A program made the translations under genes and the position numbers. Of a stretch of 64,000 bases of DNA, positions 1 to 12,078 are shown piece by piece. Source of the DNA: Aurifilum marmelostoma (Eukaryota > Ascomycota > Sordariomycetes > Diaporthales > Cryphonectriaceae); the NCBI GenBank assembly GCA_027559495.1, contig JAMXSV010000006.1:682001-746000 (forward strand). The letters are read 5' to 3'. The notes below the pieces were generated by a model. That model was not told the DNA's origin. It searched no databases and worked only from the letters and a program-made list of their open reading frames with translations. Position 1 is the first letter of the stretch. Each line of letters begins with the position of its first letter.

Positions 1-2500
1 GCACCACGCGAAGTGACGTTGTGATTATTATTATTATTATTATTGTTTCTTCATTCTCCTTCTTTTCTAAATAGTCGCATATGCCTGGTCAACTGAGGAG
101 ACAGCAACGGAGAGCAGGCCCTGCATAGCCTGTCGGTATGGTAATGATACCATATCTCGCAGTTCCCATGTACAGTACTTGGCATTGTATGTAGCCCTTG
201 GTACGCGGATAGGTACTGTACACACGAGTACCTCTGGGCGTGTGTGGTGCCTGCAAGGTTGGCACATGTCGAAAGTGGTCTAGCCAGGGGTAACAGCCAA
301 GTACAGTAGGGGCCCCTGGGGCCGTACCTGCATGTGGTAGGTAGCCGGTAAGCCATGGGCTGCCAGGGCACCGAGTGAGGTGTGTTGGTATTATTGCTCG
401 AGTGCGGCGTACGCAAGCCAGGTAAATTAATTTATTGGTTGGCCGGCACAGTCCAGTGCCTATAGTACAGTGGGCATTTTCTTCTTAACAGTACAACCCG
501 GACAGGCATCTGTCAAATTGAATACCCCATCCAGGTGCATCTCTTTGACTATGCAGTCAGGAAACTGGGCTGCGGTGCTGATTCGGTGCCCTAGTGCATG
601 CTCGTCACCTTCTTTTTTTTCCCTGTTTGAACCTGCTGGGGCCCTGACCGACAATCTTTGACCTTGTCCGTCCAAACCCCATCCATCAGCCATTGACTGA
701 CCTGGTCCGCATCCTACCTACTCCTCCTTTTCTTTTTGTGTGTATGTGTGTGTATGTGTGTTGTCCATATTCACCCTCCTGAAAAATACCTTGTGTCCTT
801 CTCCCCGCCCTCCACCTCCTCCATGCAGACCTCACTTTGTCTTGTTTGTACGGACAGGTTGTAGTCGTCGATGCGTGGAATGGTATCCTGTGTGGTCACT
901 CCCTTCCTCACCTCCCCCGCCTCCACCTTGAACCCCTACGTGGACCTTTGACGCTTCCTATTCAGGTCAACCGGGTCCTTCTTCTTTTTTTTCTTCTTTT
1001 TCTTCTTGCCCTCCTTCTTCATTCTGTTTCACTCATTCTCTCGACTCACAGTCTAGGCCTGTGTCTTTTTGGTTCTAGGACGGCCTTCTGTCATTGTTCT
1101 CCTTCGATTCAAGCCGAGTCAACTCGAGTCCGCCGGGGGCAGAATACTACTACTACCACCACCACCACCACCACCACCACCACTACTACTACTACTACCA
1201 CGCACCTACGAGCACGATACGATACCCACGCATTACTTCCTCTTACCTTTTAACGTGGCTCTGTCTCTCTCTCTCTCTTTTTTTTTTTTTTAATCCTTAA
1301 TATCTCGAATCAACAGTACTGCTGCTGTCGAACAGCCACCTGTCTGTCAACGACCCCTTTGGATCCTCCTTCGAACGAACTCGAGACAGCATCCTCTCGC
1401 CGCTGAAGCCTGTCGCTACCTGAGACCCCACCCCTGGCACTCTGGTCCGTGATCGCATTCATTGTCGCCACCGAGATCCTTTTATCCCATACCGGCTTTC
1501 TATCCTCCTTTGGAGGCAGTCAGTCGTCTTTCTTTGTTCACCTGTGTCGACTCGACGCTCAACGATCCCCCCCGCATTCTACACGCCTCGGCGGCCGCTC
1601 GTTAATCGACACTGACTCGTTGGACGATCCGCCCGCCCAGCAGGAGGATCGATTGACCTTGGGCGTCTGCAACGCTATCCTCATTCGTCAGATCAGTGAA
1701 CGTGACTGCGAGGGTCAGACAAGAAAAGAAGAAGGAGAAAGGAAAAGAGAGAAAGAAAGAAGAAGAAAAAAAAAGTGGCAGGAGGTGGCGATAATTTACA
1801 AGCTGATCTGCTCCGGTCTGGCCTGGCTGGATTCGTCCTCGAGTACTCCCGAGCAAGACATTGGCTACCATCGACCTGTCTTACCGCATACCCCCCCAGG
1901 GTTAATGCTCCCTCCCCTATTACCTTGGAGCCCCGAACCCCTGCAGCGTCCACTTTAGCCCTTCCTCGACAGGCCTCAGCGAGCCCCTCCCGCATTAAAG
2001 AAAAGACTGCCTCACGCCTAAACCGAGCCCCTACCCAGACCATTTGGCCGATTTCGACGTTTCACATTTTCCGCGCAAACTATACAGCACGTCACAGGCT
2101 GCCAGCCACTTTGCATTCCTTCAGGGCTGTGGGCGATCGGTTATCCAAAAGCGAGAGCAGAGGAGGGAGGTTTTATTTTCCCGCTGCCGGCAACTCATAA
2201 TCGAGACAAGCGCCCAGCCCAACCCACCGACGGGAACCCTTCTCGTCCTGCGCGCCCGTCATCACCTCCAATCGTTTGCTCCCGACAGGCGCCCGTCCAT
2301 TCACGATCGCCACGTGCCAGTCTGGCTCCCTTGACGACGCAGCGCCAACACACAACACCAGGGGGAGGATCGAGCCGGGGTCGAGCCAGGCTTTTGGTGC
2401 TACTGTAGCCCTGGTCTTGCCTGCATCCGGGCCCCCCAGCTTTGACGCCGCACAGCAGCCGCCCAATCGCCATTGACCAGCCCGCCCTTGTGTTGAAAGA
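1..2500. other. intergenic region and probable SPA2 leader, no gene seen
   Basis: I see no credible coding region. The frames open here are low-complexity or pyrimidine-rich and match no family I know. It holds an (ATT)n tract at 23-44, the inverted pair GTACAGTAC (170-178) and GTACTGTAC (213-221), a mixed CTA/CCA triplet tract at about 1145-1200, and CT-rich DNA from about 960 to 2060. The last kilobase is probably promoter and 5' untranslated leader of the SPA2-like gene starting at 2501, since long CT-rich leaders are common in filamentous fungi. The transcription start cannot be placed. Confidence 0.6.
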
Positions 2501-5425
2501 ATGCTTGCCGCGCGCGCCAACCCTCCTTTATCACCCGTGTCGACGACTGGAACCATTTGGCCGGCGGGGATGCAGAACGATGGTCCCTACCCGACCCAGA
2601 GCCCTATGCAAGGCCTCAATCCCATGTTAGAACAGGGTCAGCTGGCATCACCACCATACTCAGGAGGCGGAAACGGCCCCATGAACGGCGGATTTCCCCC
2701 AGGCCCCAGGAGCGGCGGTGGCCCCTCGCCGCCTCCCTCCATCGGCCGCTCCAGCACCGCCACCGACATCTACGCCAGGAGCGAGGGCGGCCGCAGCAGG
2801 AGAGAGCCCGACACCGAGGCCGTGCTGGGCGAGCACTACATCGCCCTCAAGCGCTACCTCTCCCAGACCTCGCGCGACGGCAAGCCCACGCCGCCCCAGA
2901 ACAAGGCCCGCGACAAGCTGCAGCGCCTGACCTCGGTGCAGTTCTACGAGCTCAGCACTGATGTCTTTGACGAGCTGCTGCGGAGGCAGGCCTTCAGCAG
3001 GAGACCGCCCAACGCACCCCCGAGCGTCGGGCCCCCGCCCTACCTCCTCCCGGAGGAGACCTTCCACCCGAAGCGGAACCAGGCCCGCCAGAAGCTCTCG
3101 TCCCTGGGGCCCCCCAGGTTCCGCGACCTCGCCACGGATGTCTTCTGCGAGCTGGAGCGGAGGTTCCCGCGCTTTGTGGCCGGCGACATCCCGCGGCTGT
3201 CGAGTCCCGTGTCGACGCGGGCCCCCAGCCGCCCCGGCACCGCCATGAGCGGCTTTCCCCCTCGGGGCCCCAGCCGGCGACAGCCCAGCAACGCTTCCTC
3301 CATCCGCGGCGCCCTCCAGGATGCCTACGAGATCCCTCCCTCCCCCGGCATGCCCCCCAGCAACTACGACCGACCCCAGCCAAAGCAGTCCCAGCAGAAC
3401 ACGATAATACCGAACAAGAGCACCATGGTAGAAGAGGATGACGACGGCGACGATGACGCACAGGATCCCTATGCCGCGAACAACATGGGCCAGGGTGGTG
3501 ACGGCGGCTCATCATCAGAAGTGAGTTGGAACTAGTCCTCCCTCCTTGTTGAATCTGAACACTATTTTAAACCGACAGAGACTAACCCCTTACCAGAAGG
3601 ACAAGCAGGTCATCTCCGACTACGAGGACCAGGTGCGAGAGCTGCAGGAGAAGCTCAACAGCATGGAGGACGACCTGAGGAGGAAGGACGACGAGATGAG
3701 CGGGGTTCTGGACCAGGAGCGCTCCAGGTCGACCGCCGCCGATGCGGAGAAGCAGGAGTGGTCGAGCATGCGCCTGGACCTGGAGAGCAGGCTCGCAGAG
3801 GCCCAGAACCTGAACGACGCGCTCAGGGACGAGCTCGACCGCCTGCGGGACGAGCACGCCAGCGAGACGCGCCAGCTGCGCGAGGACATGGAGGCCTCGG
3901 CCGCGGGCGCAGGGCCCGGGCGCGCGGGCCCCGAGCTCGAGCGGGAGAACGAGGAGCTGCGCGCCGCCCTGAGGGAGCAGCGCGAGACGACAGCCCAGGT
4001 CCGGCGCGAGGCCCAGGAGTTCCTGCGCGAGATGAAGCAGCTCTCGGAGCAGAGCGGGTCGTCGTGGGCCAAGCAGGGCGAGCTGGAGAAGACGATCGAG
4101 ACCCTCGAGCAGGAGGTCCGCGACTGGCGCAACCGCTACGCCAGGGCAAGGACGCAGCTGCGCGGCGTGCGGAGCGGGTCTGTGAGCCTGCCCTCGGGCG
4201 GCGACGCGGGCCGGGTGGTGCGCGACCAGAGCTTCACGGACGACGCCGGCGCCGTCAAGGACCTGCACGTCACAAAGTTCCAGGTGGCCATCGACGAGCT
4301 GCTCCGCCGGGCGCGCGTGGAGCAGCCCGACACGGTCATCGACGCCATGAAGCGCGTCGTCATGAGCGTGCGGCGCATCGCCAAGGACCTGGACGCCAGG
4401 CCGGCCGGCGACGACGACGAGCAGTCGCAGAAGCAGCGGAAGCAGGTCAGGGGCCGCGTCTCGTCGGCCGCCAACAGCATGATCACGGCCTCCAAGACGT
4501 TTGCGACGTCGGCCGGCATCGCCCCCGTCTCCCTGCTCGACGCCGCGGCCTCCAACCTCGTGGCCGCCATGGTCGAGCTCCTCCGGCTCGTCAAGATCCG
4601 CACCACCCCCGACGGCGAGCTCGAGGAGGACGACGACGGGACCGTGACCCCGGTCGAGTCTGCCGGCTTCTTCTCGCCGCGCACTGCCAAGTCGCAGTCC
4701 ATCCAGAGTGCCTACCAGGCCGACCCTTACCCGCAGGACCTGCCGCCCCCGCCCCCGTTCCAGGGTCTCGGGAGGAGGAGCAGCATAGACTCGTCGGCCT
4801 ACAGCCCCGTCAACTCGCCCCGCGAGTCGGTCGAGCCCTACAACAAGGCGGCCGGCAACGGCAACGGCAACGGCAACGGCTACGCGCCCACCTCGAACGG
4901 GTACGGAGGTCCGAGCCAGGTCGACACCGACACGGAAGATCTCAAGGTGAGCATCAGCTAGCTAACCCCCGCCCGACCCGTCACTGCTACTAGCAGTCGG
5001 TCGATGTTTTGTTTTGAGTCTTTCTCTAACGCACAAGATCCGGGCAGGTATATCTTGATGACCAGACGGCCAACCTGGTGCAGACCATCCAGGGCCTCGT
5101 GGGCTCGATCCGTGGCGCCGCCGACATGAACCAGATCGACCCGCAGATCCGCACCATTGTCGATATCGTCGGGCGGGTCCTCAGCGAGACGGAGCAGTCG
5201 GGCCGTGGCGACATGCTGGGCCGCCTCTACGACAGCCAGCAGCGACTGATGGAGGCCGGGGAGCGGGGTCACGACCTGGCGGCCGACGGGAAGGGCGAGG
5301 GCGACCGCGAGTGGCGCATGTGGACGCAGACACTGCCGCCCATCGCCTTCGAGATCGCCCGCGAGACCAAGGAGCTCGTGCAGAGGATCGACCAGCTCAT
5401 CGCGCCCAGCGGCGACTTCTCCTAG
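2501..5425 (+). CDS. spa2: SPA2-like polarisome scaffold protein
   Basis: Probable polarisome scaffold that organises polarised growth at hyphal tips, linking formins and MAPK-pathway proteins to the cortex. Three exons are inferred: 2501-3520, 3597-4946 and 5048-5425. Both introns are GT-AG and phase 0, the first with an ACTAAC branch site just before the acceptor; they join to 915 residues. The two Spa2 homology (GIT/SHD) repeats lie at about residues 110-162 (core HYIALKRYL ... FYELSTDVFDELLRR) and 188-221 (core RFRDLATDVFCELERR). A long charged coiled coil fills roughly residues 345-545. A conserved C-terminal region follows, and exon 3 opens with YLDDQTANLVQTIQGLV. I chose the ATG at 2501 because the PPLSPVS-type N-terminus looks like the family; an in-frame ATG at 2570 is the alternative. 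The stop is TAG. Family assignment is firm; exact ends are inferred. Confidence 0.92.
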
Positions 5426-5660
5426 GAGTGGAACTGCGAGGTCTAGTAAGCCCCTCCCTCAGGTCATCTTTCCCCCCCCCCCGAGGGCTTGGACGTGTGG
5501 GCAGCAAAGGGAGGGAGCGTGCCTGCTGTGCGAATGGTTTTTTTTTTTTTCCTTTTCCCGTGCTGATGATGTTGGTCGGCTGCTTGTTGCTTCGATATAC
5601 CCGCCAGAAGCTTGGTACCCCCTTTTTTTTTCCTTCTTACCTACTCTTTTCAACCTTTAT

Positions 5661-5695
<35 letters not shown>

Positions 5696-6580
5696 TACAC
5701 ACACTCACACCTGATGGCTCGTTTCTCTTCTTCTGAGCGGGTACAATTCCTATGACTGCACGGGACATTTTTCCATTATTACCACTTTTGTTGTTCTTTT
5801 AGTTTTATTTCTATTTCTGTTTTTGTTCTTTCATTCTGGGTTTCTCCTTTTTTTTGTAATACATGTCAGTGGATGACTGTACATGTTAGTGGGGGAGGAC
5901 GATGGACGGGATGGAGGGGATGGGAGGGAAAAGAAGACAACGTTGATGTGACTGATAGATGGTATGTACATATGGTTTTGGGACAGGAACACCCAACAAG
6001 GCCGCACGAACACCTGGCACTCAATGCCTGTGCCTGGTCCGACTCGAGGAGGGGTATGTATGTATGTCCTCCACAGAGAGCCGGACCGGGGTAAAAAGAA
6101 ACAGGAAAGGGCCACATCAAATCAGGGGGGGGAGAGAGGAGGAAGAACATGTACCAAAGAGAGAAGAGAGTTCTCGCTAGAGAGCAATAGCTGTTGTCTG
6201 TAGTGGTCTCTTGCGGCAGACAATATGAAGAAGTTCTTTACCCCTGAGCACTTTTTTTGTTGCACGAGGAGGCACGACGCCACACCTTTTTGCTACCGAC
6301 GACTACCGGCATGACACGAGGTGTGGTGGACAGCTCCTCCGGCCGCCCCTCGCAGGGCTGATCCTTTCATTGATAGTACAGCACCATGATGACCACCACC
6401 ACAATCCCCCTCGGGCTGACTTGGCCAGGCCAAGATACCACGCCCTTCCCTTCCCTCTGTCTGTCAAATCTCCACCATTCCTACGGCAATCAATAATCCT
6501 TCGGCAGACAAGAAGCCAAGGTACTACTACCACCACGACGGACCAGTGGCACTCCAGCCAGTCATCCTACATCCGATGTC

Positions 6581-6583
<3 letters not shown>

Positions 6584-6616
<33 letters not shown>
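6584..6616. repeat. poly-T tract (33 T)
   Basis: An uninterrupted run of 33 T lies in the intergenic region upstream of the MARVEL gene. On the minus strand it could be read as a retroposon poly-A tail, but no target-site duplication or coding remnant is visible beside it, so a simple homopolymer is the safer reading. Confidence 0.9.
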
Positions 6617-7155
6617 CCCCTTTCCTCCCTCCGGCAAAGGATTCTATAGCGTGCCGCTTTGTTTTTTTTTTTTTCAACAAAAGGGCGCGCGTGTGTGTGT
6701 GTGTAGGTTTAGAAAAAGGCTTGGCTCCCATACAGTATCAACGCCACGAAATCTCCGCCGTGCTGCATGGAGGTGGGGTGGGGCTGAGCACAAAGAAGCA
6801 AGACTTGTGCAATTTGAGGTTGGCATGTGTGTGGGGCGAACAAGAGCGGTATATAAGTGAGAACGAATTAGTAGGAGGGAAGATGCCCCCTCTCTAGGAG
6901 AGAGAGAGAGAGAGAGAGAGAGGGAAGAGAACAGTTGTGGGTGGTGGTGGGTCTGGGTTTTTTCCTACTTTGGGTCTGTCTGACCTGTGATGAGGCGTGT
7001 AAGTCGGGGTTTGCCTGTCTCTCTATCTTTTTCTTCTATTTATGTGCCCTGATCGGAGTGGGTTTCCTATGGATGGCGTTTTTCTGTGGTATGTGACTCT
7101 CTGCAGGTGCTTTTTGCTGCGGTGTGCTGTGTTGTGAAGATCACCTTACCTCTTG

Positions 7156-7206
7156 TTCTTCTTCTTCTTCTCCCTCCTCCTCCTCCTCCTCCTCCTCCTC
7201 CTCCTC
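7156..7206. repeat. CTT/CTC triplet microsatellite
   Basis: Five CTT-type triplets run into about eleven CTC triplets, in the pyrimidine-rich upstream region of the MARVEL gene. No coding function is apparent. Confidence 0.8.
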
Positions 7207-8580
7207 ACTGCCACATCTATCTATCTATCTATCTGTCTATCTATTTACCCATCCTGCCTACCTGTTCACCACACAACATGACAAAAGAGGCATCGTGAGG
7301 TCAAGACCCAAAGCAGGGTCTCAACAGCAGCCCAAGGCTGTTCGTGTCGACGGGGGCCAGGATTTCCGAATCAGGCTTGTTCAGCCGCCGGGATGGGGCG
7401 TGTGGCTTGAGGAGTTTTCCTCTAACGGGCAAGAGGGGGAAAGGTTAAGGAGATTATTCCCGCCGCGGTGTGTGTGTGAGAGAGAGAGTTTGTGTGGTGG
7501 TCATCTTGTCTCTTTTTTATATCTGTGTAATTTCTCTTTGTGGCATATTGTCGACAACTCACATTATATTCAACTCACTTACACAAGCAGACAGCCTCAC
7601 CGTCTCTCGCCTCGCCCAGGATCTCCCTTCTTCCCACACCATGGGGATACGAAAAAAAAAAAAAAAAAAAACAACCTCTGTGTCATGTTTGGGACCGACC
7701 CTCGGACCACGGCGTCTTGGCTCATTACACCAAAAAAAAAAAAAAAAAAATAAAAAACCATCTCTTGCCTATACTCTTAATTCTCAAACAGACGAGGCTG
7801 CAAACAGTAAAGATCTGACAACCCGACCCCCCATAGCAGTAACCTTGTTTTTTAAGTATTCGGATTCCTCTTTTCCCCCCCCCCCCCCCACTGCGGGATA
7901 TATTCCGCTTGGCATTGCTGCCCCAAACCAACCAACAGGAGGCTCTCTGTCCACCTCACCTCTCTTCCATGTCCACACCACGCGTACGTGCAGGAAGAGA
8001 GAGGCACCATCAGCTGGCTGGCCCGGCCTGGCCTGGCAGAGTATCATTTCAGCTGGCCGGCAGGGGTCACGATCGACCAGCCGCACCCTCTTTCGGCCAG
8101 GGGGGTTCCATCGAGTGTGTACATTGTTCAGCCTCATTCCCATTCCGCGGTACTCTCTCTCTAATAGACAACCCCCCCCCCCCGGTCCCCAGAAAGATGG
8201 CTGCCTGGGAGACAGACAAAAAGTGGAGGGCGCTGGTGCCGGCGCAAATAGACGACGACGACGGTTTTTTTTCGGCCTGGGTGGGCGCCAGGTCGAGCCC
8301 GCCGTGGTAGCCCTGGAGGGACGCAGGCTAGGGAGACGGTTTGGGGTTCCAGCTCCTCCTCTTGGCTGAGGAGGACGGTGACTCAGATAGCTCACGCGTG
8401 TGTGTGGGTATATACACGGGCCCGGAGCCTCTTCTCCTGCCTTTGTTATTATTTCTTCTTCTTCCTCCCCTTCTTCATCTCTCGTCTTCCCTCTCTCTTC
8501 TTCTCGTCGTTGCAGCTCTTCTCAGTCCGTCTTCGAGAGCCAGATACGAACAAACCCCCACCCCCCTCCCCGCAGCAGCA

Positions 8581-9748
8581 ATGAGCAGCAAGTACTCCAA
8601 TGTCCGGCCCAGCGGCCGCGAGCACATGCCCATATATCCAAAGGGCTTCATCGCCCTCCGGATCGTCCAGCTTGTCCTGGCCGTGGTGGTCCTGGGCCTG
8701 GACGCGTATACGCTCAGCCTGTTGAGCTTTGATGCCAACGAGCTGAACATCTTTACCGTGGGTTTTTTTTCCCCAAAACTTTCCCTCCTCCTTTCCTCCT
8801 TCTTCTTCTTTTGCTGTGCTTCTGGCCCCTGATGGTGCCACACACAGACGCATATATATTCATATATTCATCTATTCATATGTATAAATATATAAATATA
8901 TATATATAAATATATGAATATGCACATGTACACATATACTAACACAAAAAGCTGCCCCCCCCCCCCCACCAGGCCATCTGGACCATGATCCTAGGCATCT
9001 ACTGCCTCGTCGTCGAGGTAGGCGGCCCCCAGGCCTGGAAGGGCTACAACTACTGGGCCGTCCTCACCCTCGACATCCTCTCCCTCGTCTTCTGGCTCGT
9101 CTCCTTCGCCCTCATGGCCGCCCGCGTGGCCCCCTACGGCGACGGCGTCGAGGTCTGCGGCGTCTGGTACTGCGAGGTCGAGCCCCTCTACGGCGAGTAC
9201 CTCACCCTGTTTGCCTGCATGGCCGCCGTCGCCGCCATCGGTGGTCTCGAGTTGTGAGTCCTCCTCCTTTGTCCCTTTTTTTAAACCTTTTTTTTTTAAA
9301 TATCTCTCTCAAAGTCACGATAGCATAACCAAAATTAACTTACACATCAAAACAGCCTCCTCTTCATCGTCTCCCTCACCATCCACTCCGTCGCCCTCCA
9401 CCGCCACCGCCAGGCAGGCCTGCACTGCTCCCCCCCGGCGACGAGCCCCAGCCCCAACAAAACCCCGCCGTCCCCCTGGGCGGCCCCGTCCCCGCGGCGG
9501 CAGAGAAGCCCCAGCCGCAGTACACCGCAGCCTCGGCGCAGCAGAGCGTGACCACGCCCACGCCGCCGCCGCCGCCCGGCATGCAGGCTGCGTATCATCC
9601 TCCCGAGATGGCGGGCCAGCACCACCAGCAGCAGCAGCAGCAGCAGCAGCATGGGCAGGGTTATTATGGCCAGCAGGCGGTGCAGCAGCATGGGCAGGTG
9701 GGACATATGGGGGCGTTCCCTGGTCCTCAGCAGCAGGGTGGATACTGA
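8581..9748 (+). CDS. MARVEL-domain four-span membrane protein, polyQ tail, frame break in exon 3
   Basis: Predicted plasma-membrane or vesicle protein of the MARVEL superfamily. Exons are 8581-8757, 8973-9253 and 9356-9748 with GT-AG introns of 215 and 102 bp; the first intron is TA-repeat rich. Four hydrophobic segments are visible: FIALRIVQLVLAVVVLGL in exon 1, AIWTMILGIYCLVV and WAVLTLDILSLVFWLVSFAL in exon 2, and a fourth spanning the second junction (LTLFACMAAVAAIGG plus FLLFIVSLTIHSVAL). The cytosolic tail is rich in Pro, Gln and Ala with a run of eight Gln and ends GPQQQGGY. The frame carrying the fourth helix differs by one base from the frame carrying the tail. The switch falls at seven C (9430-9436), where an eighth C would restore one protein of about 283 residues. 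An undercalled C is the simplest explanation; a true frameshift allele is possible. Nce102-like eisosome membrane proteins are one relative to consider. Confidence 0.75.
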
Positions 9749-9902
9749 GTAAGTAGATAGGATAGGATACGGTTGAAAGGAGCATTTCCTATTATATAGA
9801 GGAAATGGGTTTAAGATATAATGGTGAGGAGAGGATGGGAAGGGGGGTGATGCTGATGATGGTCTTGTGTCGAGATCCGGTCGAGAGGCATAATGTATGA
9901 TA

Positions 9903-9927
9903 GACGACGACGACGACGACGACGACG
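9903..9927. repeat. (GAC)n microsatellite
   Basis: About eight GAC triplets lie in the short gap between the stop of the MARVEL gene and the end of the convergent LigD-type gene. No coding role is seen. Confidence 0.8.
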
Positions 9928-10043
9928 CCTCGAGTCGGGTGGGTGATGATCTTTCTGGTTCCTTCTGTTACTGACTGATGCAATGATACCAATCGTTTTC
10001 TTCTTGCCCCTCATACCTGCAAAAAGAAAAAGAAGAAAAAGAA

Positions 10044-11532
10044 TCAGTGCAGGATGGGCCGCCAGCCCTTGCGCCCAACAAACCCCACCACGCCCTCGTC
10101 CCTCAACACATCGCTCCCCAGCCGGCCCGTGACGATACTCCTCTCATGTTCCGGGCCGCGGACGTAAAAGGGCCACTGCAGCCTCCTGTGCGCCTCGGCA
10201 GTCTCGTCACGGGCAGGAGTAGTCCCGTCGCTGATTGTCGTGTTCTCCCCCCTTCTGCTCCCACCACCAGGCCCTCCCCTCGTTCCTCCTCCTCCCCCCT
10301 CCTCACCCTCACAAACCCACACGCTTCCCTGTCCAGAGACAAGAACCACTTCCGCTGGTGCACGCTGCCGATCGTGTTGCGCGCGCCAGGGTACGCATTC
10401 GCCCTCCTCACCTCCTCGTCCTCGCGCCCTCCTCCCACTCCCTCTCTCTCATCACCCTCCTCATCATCCCCGCTGCTACTCGTATCCGGCCCCGTGCCCT
10501 TAGCAACCGCCCGCCCCCGCCGCCCCCGCCGCCGCGGCCCCTCAGCCCTCGCAGCAGCCCTCGCCCTCCCCACGGCATCCTCCCCCTCGTCAGCCGCAGG
10601 TTGACAACATACCCCCCCCGGAAGCCTCCACCCCTTCAGCCCGAGCCGGATCTTCCTGTCCGCAAACCCCCGGGCCAGCTTCTCCTGCTGCGTCAGCCCG
10701 CCCCAGCCATCACCACCACCATCCTCCTCCTTCTCCTCCTCTTCCTCCTCCTCGCCCGACGAGTCTCGGCCCCTGCGTCGTCCCAGCCGCAGCACTTCGT
10801 ACTCGCCCATGTCCCAGATCAGCAGGCTCCCCGCCTCCAGCCCGCCCGTCTCCACGAGGTGGTTCCAGAGACAGTGCACGCGTGTCTCCACCGCGCCTCT
10901 CAGACACCCTGCCCCCTCCTCCTCCTCCTCCTCCTCCTCCTCCGCCGCCGCCACCAGAAGAAAAAGACTTCCCCCTCGCGTTCGGGTCCCCCGGCAGGCC
11001 GTACATGATGGCCCACGAGCACGAGGACGTCTCGTTGATCTGCAGGCGGAGGTCGTAGTGGGGCCCGGCTACGGGGTGGTCGTGCTGGGTGACTACGAAG
11101 TGGGCGCCCTGAGGAGAGTGTGCGTTGCGGTGGTAGAGGGCGGTGTAGTGAGGGAGGGGGAGGAGATGGAGGGAGAAAGGGGGGGGGGGGGGTGCGGATG
11201 TGGGATTGTAGCTGCTGGGTGAAGTGGGTGAGGTGCTGCTGGTCGCCGGGTGGGAGGTGGGCTGGGTCGACGTGGAGGGTGGAGGATGTTGGTGATGGCG
11301 GCGAAGAGGCTGGTCGCTTGTCTGTTCCGCCAACCTCCTCGTCTTCCTCCTCGTCCTCCTCGTCCTCCTCCACTCTGTCCTCGTCTGTGGCCTCACGAGC
11401 ACGTCGTCTGCGCTCGGCATCTGGTGATGACTGCGCAGGCGGCGTCTCGACCCGCCACGCCAGGTTGCGCTTCTTGACGAACGGGTTCGCCACGAGCTCG
11501 AGGTCGGACTTCCGCTTTGGTTGGGAAGTCAT
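10044..11532 (-). CDS. LigD-type 3'-phosphoesterase (PE) domain protein, frame disrupted
   Basis: The sequence resembles the stand-alone fungal relative of the phosphoesterase module of bacterial DNA ligase D, which trims 3'-phosphate and 3'-ribonucleotide ends in end joining. The start at 11532 gives MTSQPKRKSDLELVANPF and a typical WRVETPP segment. The core is FVVTQHDHPVAGPHYDLRL (metal and catalytic His/Asp/Arg signature), then SWAIMYGLPGDPN, ETRVHCLWNHLVETG, LIWDMGEYEVL, NTIGSVHQRKWFLSLDREACGF and the C-terminal WPFYVRG ... GFVGRKGWRP. These blocks are in conserved order but lie in different frames. Frame changes are needed at a 14-base G run (11179-11192), in the low-complexity stretch at about 10920-10985, and near GA-rich sequence at about 10250-10330. 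No GT-AG intron with suitable phase was found for the first or third. It is either a gene with several indel errors or a decaying gene. Confidence 0.6.
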
Positions 11533-12038
11533 GTTGCGAATCTGGTGTATGTATGTCTGATGGCTCGAGGGGGAAGACAAGAAGGGAAAAGAAAAATAAA
11601 GAGTAGTCCTGGAAATGATGATTCAGCGTCGAGGTCCCCCATCCTCCCTTGCTATTTCTACTGTATACTTGTCGGTATATAAGAGAGGGCCAAGGGCGGT
11701 GGCAAAAAGTACTCACACAAGATCCATATATACAAATTAAATTAATTTTTGGGGAAAAAAAATAAAGTCGCAACACTCATACAAATGCACACAGTTCAGG
11801 GGCAAGAGGTCATAAAGGTCATGGAATATCCATTCAAAAAAAACACACACCGCGGGCTAAGCATATTCCGAGCTGGTTCCATGTCCTGCCTGACCTATCA
11901 AGCAGACTGAAAACCACAACACACAAACAAACCAGACTGCTGATGCCGTGAGTGCCCTGTTCTGTCCTGCCCCGCCCTGCCCAGTGTTATCAAACGCCAG
12001 GCTGTTGTTGAATCTTGAGAAATTCCCGCAATGTTGCC

Positions 12039-12078
<40 letters not shown>

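Larger units (their letters stand above)
5426..8580. other. intergenic, 3.2 kb, microsatellite-rich, no gene seen
   Basis: This is the SPA2 3' flank and the upstream region of the MARVEL gene. It contains adjacent CT and CA repeats (about 5660-5706), a run of 33 T (6584-6616), a second T run (about 6662-6674), a GA repeat (about 6896-6922), a CTT/CTC tract (7156-7206), a CTAT repeat (about 7216-7243) and two A runs (about 7651-7670 and 7732-7750). Open frames of up to 299 codons cross these repeats and look non-coding. Confidence 0.6.

Noticed and set aside
1449..2334. ORFs of 96 to 169 codons upstream of SPA2
   Set aside because: They are Ser/Pro/Leu-rich readings of a CT-rich leader with no known domain.
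3758..4993. 411-codon plus-strand ORF overlapping SPA2 exon 2
   Set aside because: An Arg/Gly/Pro-rich off-frame reading of the coiled-coil exon. The SPA2 frame has the family motifs.
6584..6616. Poly-T run as the tail of a retroposon on the minus strand
   Set aside because: No coding remnant, target-site duplication or related copy was seen next to it.
7470..8369. 299-codon ORF upstream of the MARVEL gene
   Set aside because: It crosses two A runs and a C run, has no domain, and looks like leader or intergenic sequence.
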